From contig NC_035173.2 of assembly GCF_001659605.2 (NCBI RefSeq), positions 9,877,065 to 9,941,064 of the forward strand: a stretch of 64,000 nt of DNA. The letters run 5' to 3'. The DNA comes from Manihot esculenta. Taxonomy: Eukaryota; Streptophyta; Magnoliopsida; Malpighiales; Euphorbiaceae. A model generated the notes under the pieces. The model saw only the letters and a list, made by a program, of their open reading frames with translations. It searched no databases and had not been told where the DNA came from. How positions within the stretch are numbered: the first letter of the stretch is position 1; each line of letters starts with the position of its first letter. Positions 34,494 through 46,788 of the stretch are shown piece by piece. Both the position numbers and the translations under genes were made by a program.

Positions 34494-35001
34494 TGCATTG
34501 TATGGAGCAGTTCGACTAGGCTTCTTCCAATTAGATCACAATCTCATTACAACTTTGGTTGAGAGATGGAGACCAGAGACACATACTTTCATGTTACATC
34601 ATAGAGAGTGTACTATTACACTACAGGATATGGGATTGATATCTAGATAGCCTATTGATGGCACCGCCGTTACTAGGTCTACAGGTCAGTCTTGGCAATC
34701 ATTGTGTCAAGATTTGCTCATGGTTGTCCCGAATCGGAATGTAATGAAGGGCAATTCAATTGCACTGACCTGGTTGAGGGATAACTTTGATCAAATTTCA
34801 GATTATGCCGATGATGCTACTATTCAGAGGCATGCTAGGGCATTCATCTTATGGCTAATCAGTGGATCACTGTTTGTAGACAGATCACACAGGGTCATTC
34901 TAATGTTTTTGCCACTACTAGCAAATTTCAAAAGAACAAGTCAATATAGCTGGGTACAGTGTGCCTTGCTTGGCTGTATAAAGAGCTATGCAGAGCCATA
35001 T
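34494..35001 (+). pseudogene. Plant mobile domain (PMD, MAIN-like) pseudogene, 5' part
   Basis: The translation gives RLGFFQLDHNLITTLVERWRP, THTF, ECTITLQDMG, then PIDGTAV, SWQSLCQDLL and HARAFILWLI, which is the conserved PMD found in MAIN/MAIL proteins and in transposon-borne relatives. Stops occur at 34648 and beyond. The start is missing; the frame begins at the junction with the Athila RNase H. The solo LTR interrupts it at 35002. Confidence 0.85.
34997..35001. repeat. Target-site duplication CATAT, left copy (solo LTR)
   Basis: CATAT is repeated at 37423-37427. Confidence 0.9.
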
Positions 35002-37422
35002 TGTAACGACCCAGAAATCCAGACCGCTACCGGCGCTAGGATCCAGATCGGCTTAAGGCCGCCGGGACCCGTAGCAAGCCTAACATACATCCTGAACATC
35101 TGGTATAATCCCAAACATGAATAAACATTTCCATAAAACATTTAAAACTTTACCTTTAACCAGCTTGACATGTGTATGCACTATGACTGAACTCATAGAA
35201 CCCCTAGGGTCAGCATACTCTATGTCAAACTCGGTCCAAAACATACATCAACACAAAAATAAAAACTCATGTACAAAGGGATTATCCAACTCGGGCCAAG
35301 CACAATACTATAACTCTGAACAAATTACATACTATCATTTTGTAAAACAACTCTTTTACAACATTACGTAAACTTACATTACATCATGTCCAATACTAAT
35401 CTATTACATGAATCTGACCATAGACATAACCTGCTGATCTTCTGACTATCTCTGACCCTGCAAACCTGGGGTTAGGGGAGAGGGGTGAGCTATAAAGCCC
35501 AGTGAGCAGAAACCATAAAAGAAAACAGTTCATTTTAACGTATGCTATCATGGAATGCATCACATCACAGACATATCACATCAAGGATGAATTTGTCACC
35601 TATAGCCCTCTACGTACTGTAGTACGTCCAACTATACCAGGGGCGATGAGGCCACACCTAGTATTCGCTTACATAACTCATATCATAACAAGTCCAACTA
35701 CACCAGGGGCGATTAGGCCTCACCTAGTGTTCGCTTACATTTAACATAGTGCCAGGGGCGACCTGGTCTTTCTATCTCATATCATACCATGTCATATCAT
35801 ATCATCTCATATCGTACTGAGGGCTAAAGGATCATTCAAGATTCATCCACATCAACAACATAATATGCAATGCAACATATTCGTGAATTCTAATGCAAAC
35901 AACCTATTTCATAACATGGTAATCATGATGCGTGAAACATGCTTAACATTTAATATATTTTAAAACATAAGGTTCAGTTCCACTCACCTTTTGCTAGCTC
36001 TGGACCGACTCTGAACGGCTGACACTGCTAAACACCTCGGTTCCTCGGGTCCGATCCTACACAGGTGGACTCCAGTGAGGTGCCAAACATACTCTAAACA
36101 ACTCATAAACAACTACCCAAAAACCCCCTAGAACATCACTTAAACATGCATAGAAAACACTCATGAAAAGGCTGGACAGGGCACTTTCGGCGGCACCTTC
36201 GGCGGCCGAAAGTCCCTCTCCAGAGACGAAAGTCAGGAACTTTCGGCGGCCGAACATCACCTTCGGCGGCCGAAAGTCTGCTTTCAAGCCAAAACTCAAC
36301 TTTCGGGGGCAAGGTTTGGCGGCCAATACATGCATCCATAGGCAGGTTCGGCGGCCGAATCCACCTTCGGCGGCCGAACCTGAGTTCGTCCAGAACTCAG
36401 CCTCATGCACCAACAGCCTCCCAAACCATAATAAACACCCCACAAACATACACCCAACTTCTCAACACATGCACAAACTCTTAACCATGCACAAAGGAGT
36501 TTAACAACTTGTTTAAACTCCAAAAAAACAACATCAAAACATACATAGATAGTTTATGACCCACATAGGCCAAAACCATCAAAACAACCCAAATCCTCAC
36601 ATACTCTCTCCCCATCATGCATACTCACTCCCACATGCATAAAGGAGCATAAACTAACAACATATCATCACATAAACACATATAAACATACATTGGGCAT
36701 AAAACCCATATAAACCTAAACATGCATATCTACCCATACTCAACCATTAAAACCTCTTAAAACTTCATTAAAACATAAAGGAAAGCAAGGATCTACACTT
36801 ACCTCTTAAAGATCGAGGGGTGGTGTGATCCCTAACTCGGAGGTGTGGAGGATCCAAGCTCCAAAAGCCTCCAAACTCCCAAAACTCCTTTTTAAGCTTC
36901 AAAACTTCAAAATAAGGGTAGATCTCATGAAAACTTGAAGGATGGGTAGGGAAAGTCATGAAAACGACCAAAGGAGGGCCAAAACTCACCTGAGCTCGAG
37001 AATGGGGAGAAAACTCGCCCATTTCCGATCTGAGGGCTCTTTATAGGCGGCCTGCTGAATCACCTTCGGCAGCCTAACGTGCCCCCTAAACTCATGCATG
37101 TTCGGCGGCCGAACTTGAGGTTCGGCGGCCGAACCTGAGTTCATTCAAACAAGGCTTTCGGAGGCCAAAGGCGCTCCCGAAGCCTCTCCACGTTCGGCGG
37201 CCGAACTTGACTTTCGGCGGCCGAACCTGGTAAAAGCCTCCTTGGTCTTTTCTTTTCAAAACTCAAATTATTTTCCATTTAAAATCATGAAATTAGTAAA
37301 AACATTTTAGAAATCACATTTTACCCCTCTAGAAGACTCTGGCATCATCAAAATTCCAAATTCCAACGGAGATTCCGCCGGAAGGTAGGGATTCCGATGC
37401 CGGAATCTAGCCGGGTATTACA
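35002..37422 (-). mobile_element. Solo LTR of a Tekay/Del-type element, 2421 bp
   Basis: Termini TGTAACGACCCAGAAATCC and GGGTATTACA match the LTR family of elements 1 and 2, but as a third subfamily. Minus-strand TATA at about 37039-37047. It contains its own minisatellite (35636-35765; around accaggggcgatgaggcc) and TTCGGCGGCCGAA palindromes (36185-36380 and 37100-37230). The duplication CATAT on both sides and the absence of internal sequence show that LTR-LTR recombination removed the body. Confidence 0.95.
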
Positions 37423-39130
37423 CATATCACCACAGGTCCAGCAAATGGGCGATCCACTGCATATATTGCATATTTGGGCATGGGACAGAATAAAAACAAT
37501 AGCGCCAACTATTGCCCAGATGGATCCAATGCTAGATATACCGATAGGCAGCCAGTTAGTGCTTTACTCTAATTTAATACACATTTGTTTTATAACTATT
37601 ATCATAACTAATATCATATTAGTAATTCAAAGCAATATACTGTATAGGTGGAGTAATACTAGAACAATTATCGAAGTTACAATGTACGTGCCAGTGTAAC
37701 TTCGATACCAACTAGACCGAATGGAAGCCAAAGATGTAATTATTTTTATTCTCTTACTTATTTTTCAATTCATGTCAATTCAAAATAATAATTTTTAACC
37801 TTTTAAATTATTTTATCTATGTAGTTTATATGATAGTCATACTCTGATGATGTGGTGGATGCTATGCCAGATTATTATATACAAGGAAGACAAATATGAC
37901 GATCGATTATGCTACTTATTTGTTTTCATATTGTAGAGTGATATCACTCTGATAGAGTGTTGCGACAGTTTGGGTTAGGTTAAGCCATTCCACCATCACC
38001 ACGTCAAACAAATGATATATATGGAATAAAATTAACATCTTCGGCTATAAACTGGATAACCGAACATCAACACTAGATTGCCATTTGGGAATCCAGGAAC
38101 CAATGAATATCCGACAATATTCCTCTGACCTGCCAACCTTTACATTTTCATTCCTAATACATGGAATGGTACAAACGGATTGTACGTCAGTGAGTGTTCA
38201 AAAGGGTGCATCAATCAGAGCAATGGTAACTTTGTATTTCTTTATTCATTAGAAAAATAATTATAATATTTAGGTTTTCTATTTCACCTCTTAATAAATA
38301 CATTTTACAGGAGGATGGTCTGGAGAACTGCCACTTATAGACGAGTGAAGTTCGTCACTCGACCATGGATAAGATTGGAAGTACAGTTTATTCGATGTTT
38401 TATGCACTTAAAATGTTTGATTGCACTTCTCAAGTACCACCTCCACAGCTGACCCCACCTTCCCAACCAATTCCAGATGATGTACATGACGCACCCTCAG
38501 CCTCTAGGAATCCTCCAAAACATCATCGCTAATGTACCCGACCTTTAAGGAAGATGAAGATTCCATAACCTACACTAGACCCCAGTGTAATGCAGATACC
38601 ACCACCAGTTACATTCTATCCATACGACTCATGCACGAAAGTGGGTCAATCTTCTCACATACCCACTTATGGAGATGATTATAAGAGTCAATATATAAGA
38701 TGGGCGCTAGGGCCTTCTTCTATGCCTTATCAGTCATTTACTCCAACTTCTTCTAGGGCCTTCTTCTCTCTTGCGCAAACACATACATTATCAGAGTTTA
38801 TTTTTCTTGTATTCCCTGAACAATTACTGGATGATCTCTCAAGCCGACTTAACTTATTTACTTTAGATTTTCTTGAGTTGTTTTCTTCAACCCCTTATTC
38901 AGGGGATGTTGACTTTGCAACTTAGGATTCAGTTGTTGAGGAGAGTTCAAAGTCTCGATCTCAATCTCCTGATTTAAATCTATCTATAGCAGACAATGAT
39001 ATTGGAGATTTTGAGGAGGGCCAATAGGAGTCATCATTTGACAAGCACCATTACAATACAAGGCACCCTCAAGAGAGGAGACCACAATAGTGTGGTACAA
39101 GTAATCATTTACATGGTCATCATTGAAGAT
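37423..39130 (+). pseudogene. Plant mobile domain pseudogene, 3' part
   Basis: Continues the domain after the solo LTR: LHILHIWAWDRIKTIAPT (near 37458-37510), then after an intron-like gap SDRVLRQFGL (37950-37975), NWITEHQ and YMEWYKRIVRQ (38158-38190). A Pro/Ser-rich C-terminal region with PPPVTFYPYD (38600-38630) ends with NTRHPQERRPQ (39055-39090). In-frame stops occur at several places (e.g. 37969 and 38922). This matches the long PMD proteins often annotated as phosphatase 7 long-form homologs. Confidence 0.8.
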
Positions 39131-39733
39131 AATTTAAAACATTTTTATTATTAATTTTATATAATTAAATTTAATTATTCTTTTGAATCAATAAATTTAA
39201 TTATTCTTACTATTATTATTATTATTTGTTAAATTAAAATAATTACATTTGTAAGATCATTATTTTTATTATTATTTTTTCATTATAAATATTTAACTTC
39301 ACTTAAATGTGAATGAAAAGTGAGAAGAAAATTAAATAAAATACATTAAATAATTTTTTTTCAATATATTAAAAGAAATGTTTATTAAATTAAAATTTTA
39401 ATAAATATAAATGACCCATAATATGGGTCTATGGTTGGTAATATATTAAAAATTGTAGAATATTAGTAAATTTTAAATTTAATAAAAATTAAAAAAATTA
39501 AAATTTTAAAAAATATGAGCAGTTAGAATAGCCTTACGACGAACCCATTTAACAAAAATATCAGTTCTAGAGTCTAACAAAAATTTATAATCATTCAAAA
39601 TCAAACCTCTGTATAAAATAATTTGGCAAAAATGCTCATCAAGTGCCTGTCTAAACCTCTACATAAGATAATTTGGCAAAGATACTCCTTCTTTCTCATC
39701 TCCCGATCATATATTCTGTATTTTTTTTTCCTA
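39131..39733. other. AT-rich spacer with (ATT)n
   Basis: Short ATT runs near 39205-39226. Nothing else was recognised. Confidence 0.5.
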
Positions 39734-39741
39734 ATATCCTT
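39734..39741. repeat. 8-bp target-site duplication ATATCCTT, left copy
   Basis: ATATCCTT recurs at 40507-40514. Confidence 0.85.
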
Positions 39742-40506
39742 TAGGGCTGTAATCGAATCGAAATGAAAGTTTTGATAAGTTCAGACTCGATTGAAAAATA
39801 AATTTAAAAAGTTCGAGTTCAAACTCGACTTGAATTTCATTTATAAGCTCGAGCTTGATTCATAAAATAAACATTAAACTCAAGCTCAGTTCGAGCTGGT
39901 TTCATAATAAACTCGTTTATCACATAAACGAGCCAACTCAAACTTTATTCAAAAAACTCAAATTTGAGCTCGATTATATTATAAACAAACTCAATATAAT
40001 TTAAATTCATTTAAATTATAAATAAATTTAAATTAAAAATAAAATTTAAATTATAAGGTGATTAAGAGATTTTTAAATTAAATTTTTTTATTTAATTGAA
40101 ATCTCTCAAATTCAAAACTAATGAAAAAGAATGTAAAAGGGTTGTCCTTTTATAGAGAAGTCACAATCTTCCATATCTTATCAACTTTCGATATGGGATT
40201 GGTGTTGGCGAACAAGACTACTCACAAAATTGTTCGCGAGCCTGCTCACGAAATTGTTCGCGAGCCTATTCACAAGCTTCCTATTCATAAGTTGGCTCGC
40301 GAGCTTGTTCATAAACTTGAAAACGAGCCGAGTTCGCGAGTCTAAATGAGCCGAATACTACTAAGCTCAAGCTTGGGTCATTTATTAAACAAGCCTAAAA
40401 AGTGAGCTCGATCTCAACTCATTTAGAAAACGAGCCGAGCCCGATTGAGTTTTTATCGAGTCCAGTCTCGAATAGCTCATGAATAGTTTGGTTCGTTTAC
40501 ACCCTA
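39742..40506. mobile_element. Non-autonomous hAT-like DNA transposon, 765 bp
   Basis: The ends TAGGGCTGTAATCGAA and (inverted) TAGGGTGTAAACGAA form imperfect terminal inverted repeats. An 8-bp duplication ATATCCTT flanks the element; 8 bp and a TAGGG-type end fit the hAT superfamily. The interior is rich in GAGCTCGAGCT and TCGCGAGC words pointing in both directions, giving long hairpin potential. No transposase is present. It lies about 340 bp upstream of the first cysteine-rich peptide gene. Confidence 0.85.
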
Positions 40507-40777
40507 ATATCCTTAGAAAAAATTAGATATTCTTGCCAAAATTAATTCATTTGAAAGATATTACCAATTCTGCATGTGATATAATGGGAAGGATATTCAT
40601 GCCACATGAATATTGACTAAATAATTTACTATAATTAATATAAGGAAAGAAAAATATGTACTTCTAGATGATGCGCTAAACATACCAAAATTAATTCATG
40701 ACACATGTATTAGCAATGCATTACCAATTTTGTAATCACGTTCTTATCTACAAATGAGATAATATGACTCATAAATA

Positions 40778-40790
40778 TTTATATATATAG
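40778..40790 (+). promoter_or_regulatory. TATA box of cysteine-rich peptide gene 1
   Basis: TTTATATATATAG lies about 55 bp before the ATG, so the leader would be about 25-30 nt. Upstream sequence from 40524 to the gene is also found, diverged and inverted, at 50940-51230 upstream of gene 2. Confidence 0.55.
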
Positions 40791-40844
40791 CATTGCTTTT
40801 ATTAGAATTAATATACACTTTTCTTTGTCAACCTAAAATATCAT

Positions 40845-41205
40845 ATGGCGTCAACTTCATCAATAATGAAGCAACTAGCTTTTTTGGTTTCTTTGGTACT
40901 GATACTATTTCCATCTTGTAAGTGTTTTTTTACCCATCTCCATCATATTGATAAATAATATTTATTATAATAATAATAAATTAAATTATAAAAAATTAAT
41001 TTGTATGTATATAGATGATTTGTATTTGCAGGTTTCTTCTCAAGTAGATGATATTCAAGCAATTCAATGCCGTAGAGATAAAGATTGTAATCCCAAGATA
41101 TGCCCGTGTCGTGGATCATGTGTTTGTGGTTCCGATCATACTTGCTATTGCATTGAGAAATCTTCATTTTTTACTGAAGGAAAATTAGGTCGCTTGAAAT
41201 ATTAG
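40845..41205 (+). CDS. Secreted eight-cysteine peptide, copy 1 (two exons)
   Basis: Exon 1 is 40845-40917 and exon 2 is 41015-41205, giving 87 residues. Exon 1 encodes a signal peptide (MASTSSIMKQLAFLVSLVLI). The intron runs GTAAGT to ATATAG. This acceptor, rather than TTTGCAG 17 bp later, is the one that keeps the frame. Mature part: C-x5-C-x4-C-x-C-x3-C-x-C-x5-C-x-C, starting CRRDKDC, then a tail ending EGKLGRLKY. The CxRDxDC...CxC spacing recalls knottins such as squash inhibitors and defensin-like peptides, but I do not recognise the family. Likely extracellular or vacuolar; function unknown. Confidence 0.8.
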
Positions 41206-44200
41206 TGACTTATATATATGAATATGATGAATAGATTTTTATAAAATATGCCTGTAGACATAGTGCAATAAAGTGCATATATTGAACTTTAGAAAATTCA
41301 AGCTGAATTCTCAGCTTTTTATTTCTATAATAAAAATAATGATTAAAATAAAAATGTGTATCATTATGTTTTTTTCTTTCTATTTTTTCTATCTCAATAG
41401 AATACTAATAGATTTATTTGATGAAAATTATACAAGCTGAAAAAAGATGCTAAGGATAACTTAAAATAAGATCTAAAAGTTAAAAATTATGGTTTTTTAA
41501 ATGGTTAACAATATTTAAAAGGAAAATAAGTTGTTTTATTTATATATATGGAATTTGAACACCACCTCATAAATAATGAATGATGTAGTTCTCTTGTTTA
41601 TTAGTGATTAATCACCTTTATTAATGGTCAAACTAATATTAATAGCACTACTAATAGATCATATTTCGGTTTATAAAGAATAAAAATTCATTATAATTAT
41701 CTTTATAAATGGGTCATAGTAAACATGGTTTGCAATTCTATTTCAAAAAGATTTGAGTCTGTTTTGTATTACAAACGGATTATGAAATAAATGGTCTATT
41801 TGTACCACAAATAAATTTATGAATCCGTTTATAATTTTCAAAAATTGTGTTAAGTGATTTATTTTGTATCACAAATAAAAATTTCCATTTTATTTATAAT
41901 TTATCTATTTATAATTTATCTACTTGTAAAATATTTATTAGTTATTTATATTACAAATTGATTCTTCATTTGTGATTGTGTGCATTATATGTATTCTCAT
42001 GAAATAATATACACTGGCTAACAGCCCGCCCCATGTTACATTATAGGCACATTGAGAACGCAGATAATTATAACCATATAGATATAATAAAATAACAGTA
42101 ATCGAATGCTAATCTTCGGACTTTATTTGTAAAGTATCTATTCCTTGGTAATCAAAACCCAAAAAACTATGAACTAGCACATGTTTGACTAGCCAAACAG
42201 ACAAACGACCCCGCATCTTTTTTCTTTCTCCCGCATCTATATAAGTATTTCACAATTTGTTTGTTTCTCCCCATACTATTTTATCAATTAATTCATAATT
42301 TATTAAATTTCTATATGCTAAATATATAATCAAAGTATTCAACATAAATGCATAATAAATCTTGTAGCATCTATCCCAATAACTAAGGTATATATTAGAT
42401 ACACGTAGTTTTTTTGAATTATTATTATTTTATAGGGTTAGGTTGTTTTGTTAGATGATAAATAATATTTTGATTATTTGTTTTATAATTTTAAAATATT
42501 ATGTTATTTTATTTTATATTTTTTTTATTTTATATTTAATATTATATGTTGATATTAATATGAATTGATGATATTCAATTTTATAATATATGTAATTGTG
42601 TAAAAGAGAAAAAATATCTCAAAATTACATAAATATCCTTGTGGATAGATAATTTTAGTTAAAATGCTACATGATTTATAATGTTTTAGATAAGTTTATG
42701 TGCTAACTTATCAAATTTGGTTTAGATAAGTTGTATTATCTAAAATCAAATTAAATTAGATCCATCTCATTTTAGTTAGATAAGTTTGGTCTTTTTTTTA
42801 TATTTTTTAGATTTATGTGGATTTTTCAATAAATAAATTTACTATTATCTAAAATCTTTAATTTAATTATTTTTTTATTTAATTCAACTGTAAAATATGA
42901 TAACATTTATCAATTGTATATTTTTGTAATTTCTTTAAATTTTAAATTAGATTGGATCAATTTTATCGTAAAATCGTATGAACTCTATTATTATTCTTAT
43001 AAGTAAGTCATTTATTTATTTATTTAGAAATGGAAGTCAATTATCTTTATAAATCTAAATATCCAAAAGAGATTGTTACATTCGATTTTTTTTATTTTTT
43101 ATGAAAATTTAATAGATATTGAAGTTATATTATTGGCTATTTTGAGCTGGAAAATTAATTATAAAAAAGAATTTATATTATGAAAATCTTATATCATCGG
43201 CGAGTTAAAGGAAAAAAAATTAATTTTTCAAAAAGAGCAATTCATAATATTTTTAGGAATAATGAATTTAAAAAAGTAGTACTCACGTTAAAAAAAGTTC
43301 GAGTAAAAAAAATTAAGTATTTGAGAAGAATACTTTCTTATTATTCAAGACTTTCTTTTTGTTTATTTTTTTTTATAGTTACTTTTGAAATATTATTATG
43401 CACATAAATAATATCAATTATTCAATAATATCATCAAAATAAATTTTTTCTTTTAGTGATACTTAGAATTATTTTTCTTAATTATTATATTAATATAATA
43501 ATTAGATTTTTAGATGGTTGATCTATTGCCAAATTTATATTTAATTTAATTTATTAATATTTATTATTTCTATTGATACTGCATGATGATTTTTATATGA
43601 AAGTAATTAATAATAATATATTATAATGAAAAACTTAATTTCTATAACCTCATTGTACTAAATATAAATTATAAATTTAACTTTTGTGTTTTTGTATGTT
43701 TGTAATTCCGCCACCATGGAGGTTTTTATAACATCCTTGAGTAAATCCCTGTTTAATTATAGCTAAATTTAAACTTTATATGGGATTATCATTTTGTTAA
43801 TAAATTGAATCCTTGTCTAATTTCAATTTCCAATCGTGCATGGTGAAATATAAGTAGTTGAGTTAAAATATAGTACTCATATATTTAAAATGTCTGATGA
43901 TAGTCTAAAGATATTTACACGACTGATATGATATGATTTATTTATTTATATCAAGTTAGATCTCCAATGTACTTTTTCTCAAACAAGCATTCATATGTTA
44001 ACTCTAATCATTTAAATACTTTCGGGACCTATGGGAACCACTACTTGACCGACTTTAGGAGTATAACATATGCCAATCTATCCGTATTAATGATATCCTA
44101 TCTCATTAATATTATGGCTAGGATAATCTAAATATTAACACATTTACATATGATAAGAAACTCACATCATCAACTTTTCATGATTTTCTCTATATTGTAT

Positions 44201-44690
44201 TTTAAAATACAAATGATTTTATTATTAGTTTAAGATATTAATCAGACAAAAGAAATTAATTATTGATACTAATAAATAAAGAATGCTATTAAAATAAATA
44301 ATTTTTCATGTTATAATTAAGCTTTAGGACATACTACTTTTTGAATAATTAACTTAGTAAACTGTAAAATCTAAGATTATGGTTTATATGTAAATCAAAT
44401 AATTAAGTTTTAAATTATTTTATTAAGATTTTAAGTTTAAATTTAAAATTATTTATAATTTTTTTGATTTTTTAGTTATATTTTAAATATATAAATAATA
44501 GTATATTAATAAAATAAGTACATAATTCAGTCTCAATCAACTCTTTTATCTTTCTATCTTCCCAAAATCAACTATTAATATTAGAGCTAATTTCTTAAGG
44601 GTCTGTATTTTGAAAAAGATTAAGATAAGAAAAAAGAAAAAAATATGAAGATAAAAAAAATGCACAATATTCTTATTAAATCAAACCAAA
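41206..44690. other. AT-rich intergenic sequence
   Basis: The 3' flank of gene 1 (to about 41290, ataaaatatgcctgtagaca) is shared with genes 2 and 3. Beyond that no gene, RNA or element end was recognised; a Lys-rich frame at 43180-43407 is low complexity. Confidence 0.5.
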
Positions 44691-44695
44691 TCAAG

Positions 44696-44870
44696 AAAAA
44701 GAGATTTCTCCATTCACATTAAATGCCAAGAGAAAGATTTTTCTTTTCACATTCAATGTGAGATGAAAAGATTTCCAATTCATATTCAATGTCAAGTGAA
44801 AAGGTTTTCCATTCACATTTATATTCACAACCATATTTAAATTCATATTCACATTCAAAGCAATAATTTT
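44696..44870. repeat. Imperfect minisatellite (about 34-36 bp)
   Basis: Phrases of the type cattcacattaaatgccaagag, cacattcaatgtgagatg and catattcaatgtcaagtg recur four to five times. Units are diverged and the array is short. Confidence 0.5.
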
Positions 44871-45399
44871 AGACTCAGACCGATTAAAAAACAGTGAATG
44901 CATAAGATCAAGAGTTTAAGGTTGAACCAAATCGAACCGGGTTTAATCAATATGTTATGAAATAAATATTATAATATTATTGATAATATCTTCATTATTA
45001 TTATTGTTTTATATATCTTATAAATAATTATAAAAATAAATTTATTTAAATTTTGAGATTCAAAATATTTTAAAAATTAATTTAAAATTTCAAATAATAT
45101 TATTATTTAATTTTATATAATAAAAAATACTTAAACTCAAAATTTCATAATGATTAATAAAGATAAATAATAATATATTGAAATTTTATAACAAACTAAA
45201 AGTTTATGTATTTTTATAAAGGTAATAAAATGAAAAATATATAATAGTTTATTTTAATTAATAAAATACATTATTATATACTATTAATATTCTAATTTGC
45301 ACTTTTAAAACTTTTTTCCTTTATAACTAATCAGTTGTATGTGAAAAATTATTTATATCGACATCAGGTCTTAATTTACATATTACATGTAAAGATCAT

Positions 45400-46230
45400 T
45401 TTCAAATTGTAATAGTTTTGTTGTTGATGAATTGAGATCCGGGGATTCATCAGATGAGAATACATGAACAGTGGTTCGATTTAGTGAAGAAACCAATGAA
45501 CCAGGATTATTTTAATGAGAAGTAAATGCTAGAAATAAAATGAGAACAAATGAATCGACTGCTGAGTTAGAGAGATTGAGGTTTTTTTAGGGAGTCAAGA
45601 TGGTGATCTGAGTAAGTTCAGGAATCCCCCAGTTCGGATTATGCCAAGGGTATATATACCCCTAGTCGCACTAATACCCTCTGTGACACGTCCCTTAGAA
45701 TATGACTGAAGGCTTATTCAGCAGATTTATCAGACGGCTTATTTAGTGGTGGATAATTGGCTAATAAATGCGGAGCCGGCTAGCCCATGCTTAGAATGTT
45801 AGGCACGTTACGTTGTCAATGTTCATCGCACGCGTATTTAATACCCTATTGTGGTACGAACTTTAAAGAAGAGGTCTGCCCGTCCACTCAAAGGCTTTAG
45901 CAGGGTAGGGGGGTTAGTGGACTAATCCTCCTACCTTATAGGTTAAGCATTTTAAGGTCTGGTCAAACTAAATGGAAAGGTTCATGAAACCCTTCCGAAT
46001 CTCGTGGAAATGTGGCGCAATCTTAGCGAGTCCTTTTATATATATGTTATCAAATGCTCTTTCACTTATCTGATGGTTATTCATGATGGTTGAAAGAGCC
46101 AATTTATTTTTATCAAGCCATTGTGGATGGTTTTCGACGTGTTTCCCTTTGAGAAATGTGCCATCATCATCATTGGTTCATCATCATTGGTTCTTGAACA
46201 TGCTCCATTAAATTAAGACAATGATTATTT
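45400..46230. repeat. GC-richer repeat-like segment, unidentified
   Basis: Moderately GC-rich sequence in an AT-rich region, with gggtatatatacccct at 45648-45663 (a palindromic TATA-like site). No coding domain or paired ends were found. Possibly an old solo LTR. Confidence 0.3.
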
Positions 46231-46238
46231 GACAATTC

Positions 46239-46788
46239 TCCCATTGAGTTTCCCCTGGTCGAGAGACTTCCTTCTAACTTCACTTCCAGTAATCTCCGTG
46301 ATGGGTGTCAAAACCACAAAAAATAATCTATTAAATATCAATAATTATAAATTGTGTATAGGGAGAATAGGATTGAATTTTCAAATAATGACTAGAAAAA
46401 TAATCAATAAAAATAAAATGGATAGTTTTGATAATGAGTAAAATAAAATTTGAATTTTGTGGCCTACGCTTTAATCTACTTTGGCATTTCAAACTTCTCT
46501 TTTCCTGCTTCGAACTCTCTCCTTCCTTCGTTTTTTTTACTAGGATTCTCTGCTATAGGTATATCTCTTTCTACCATGGCTCCCATTGAGTTTCCCTGGT
46601 CAAGAGACTTCCTTCTAACGTCACTTCCAGTAATCTCCGTGATGGGTGTCAAAACCATAAAAAATAATCTATTAAATATCAACAATTATAAATTGTGTAT
46701 GAGAATAGGATCAAATTTTCAAATAATGACTAGGAAAATAAACAATAAAAATAAAATAGATAGTTTTGATAATGAGTAAAATAAAAAA
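46239..46788. repeat. Direct duplication of a roughly 205-bp unit
   Basis: The segment starting cccattgagtttcccctgg at 46243 recurs at 46586 (cccattgagtttccctggt), both running through aacttcacttccagtaatc-type sequence to gttttgataatgagtaaaat. The two copies are about 90% or more identical by eye and separated by about 130 bp. Confidence 0.7.

Noticed and set aside
40121..40345. Frame with repeated KIVREPAHE-type residues
   Set aside because: It is produced by the GAGCTCG/CGCGAG word repetition of the hAT-like element and has no independent support.
43180..43407. Lys-rich frame as a small gene
   Set aside because: Low complexity, AT-driven codons, no domain, signal or conserved neighbour.
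46229..46779. Two small frames sharing FPWSRDFLLTSLPVISVMGVKT as a peptide gene pair
   Set aside because: The similarity is explained by a DNA duplication that extends well past the stops. There is no signal or known domain.
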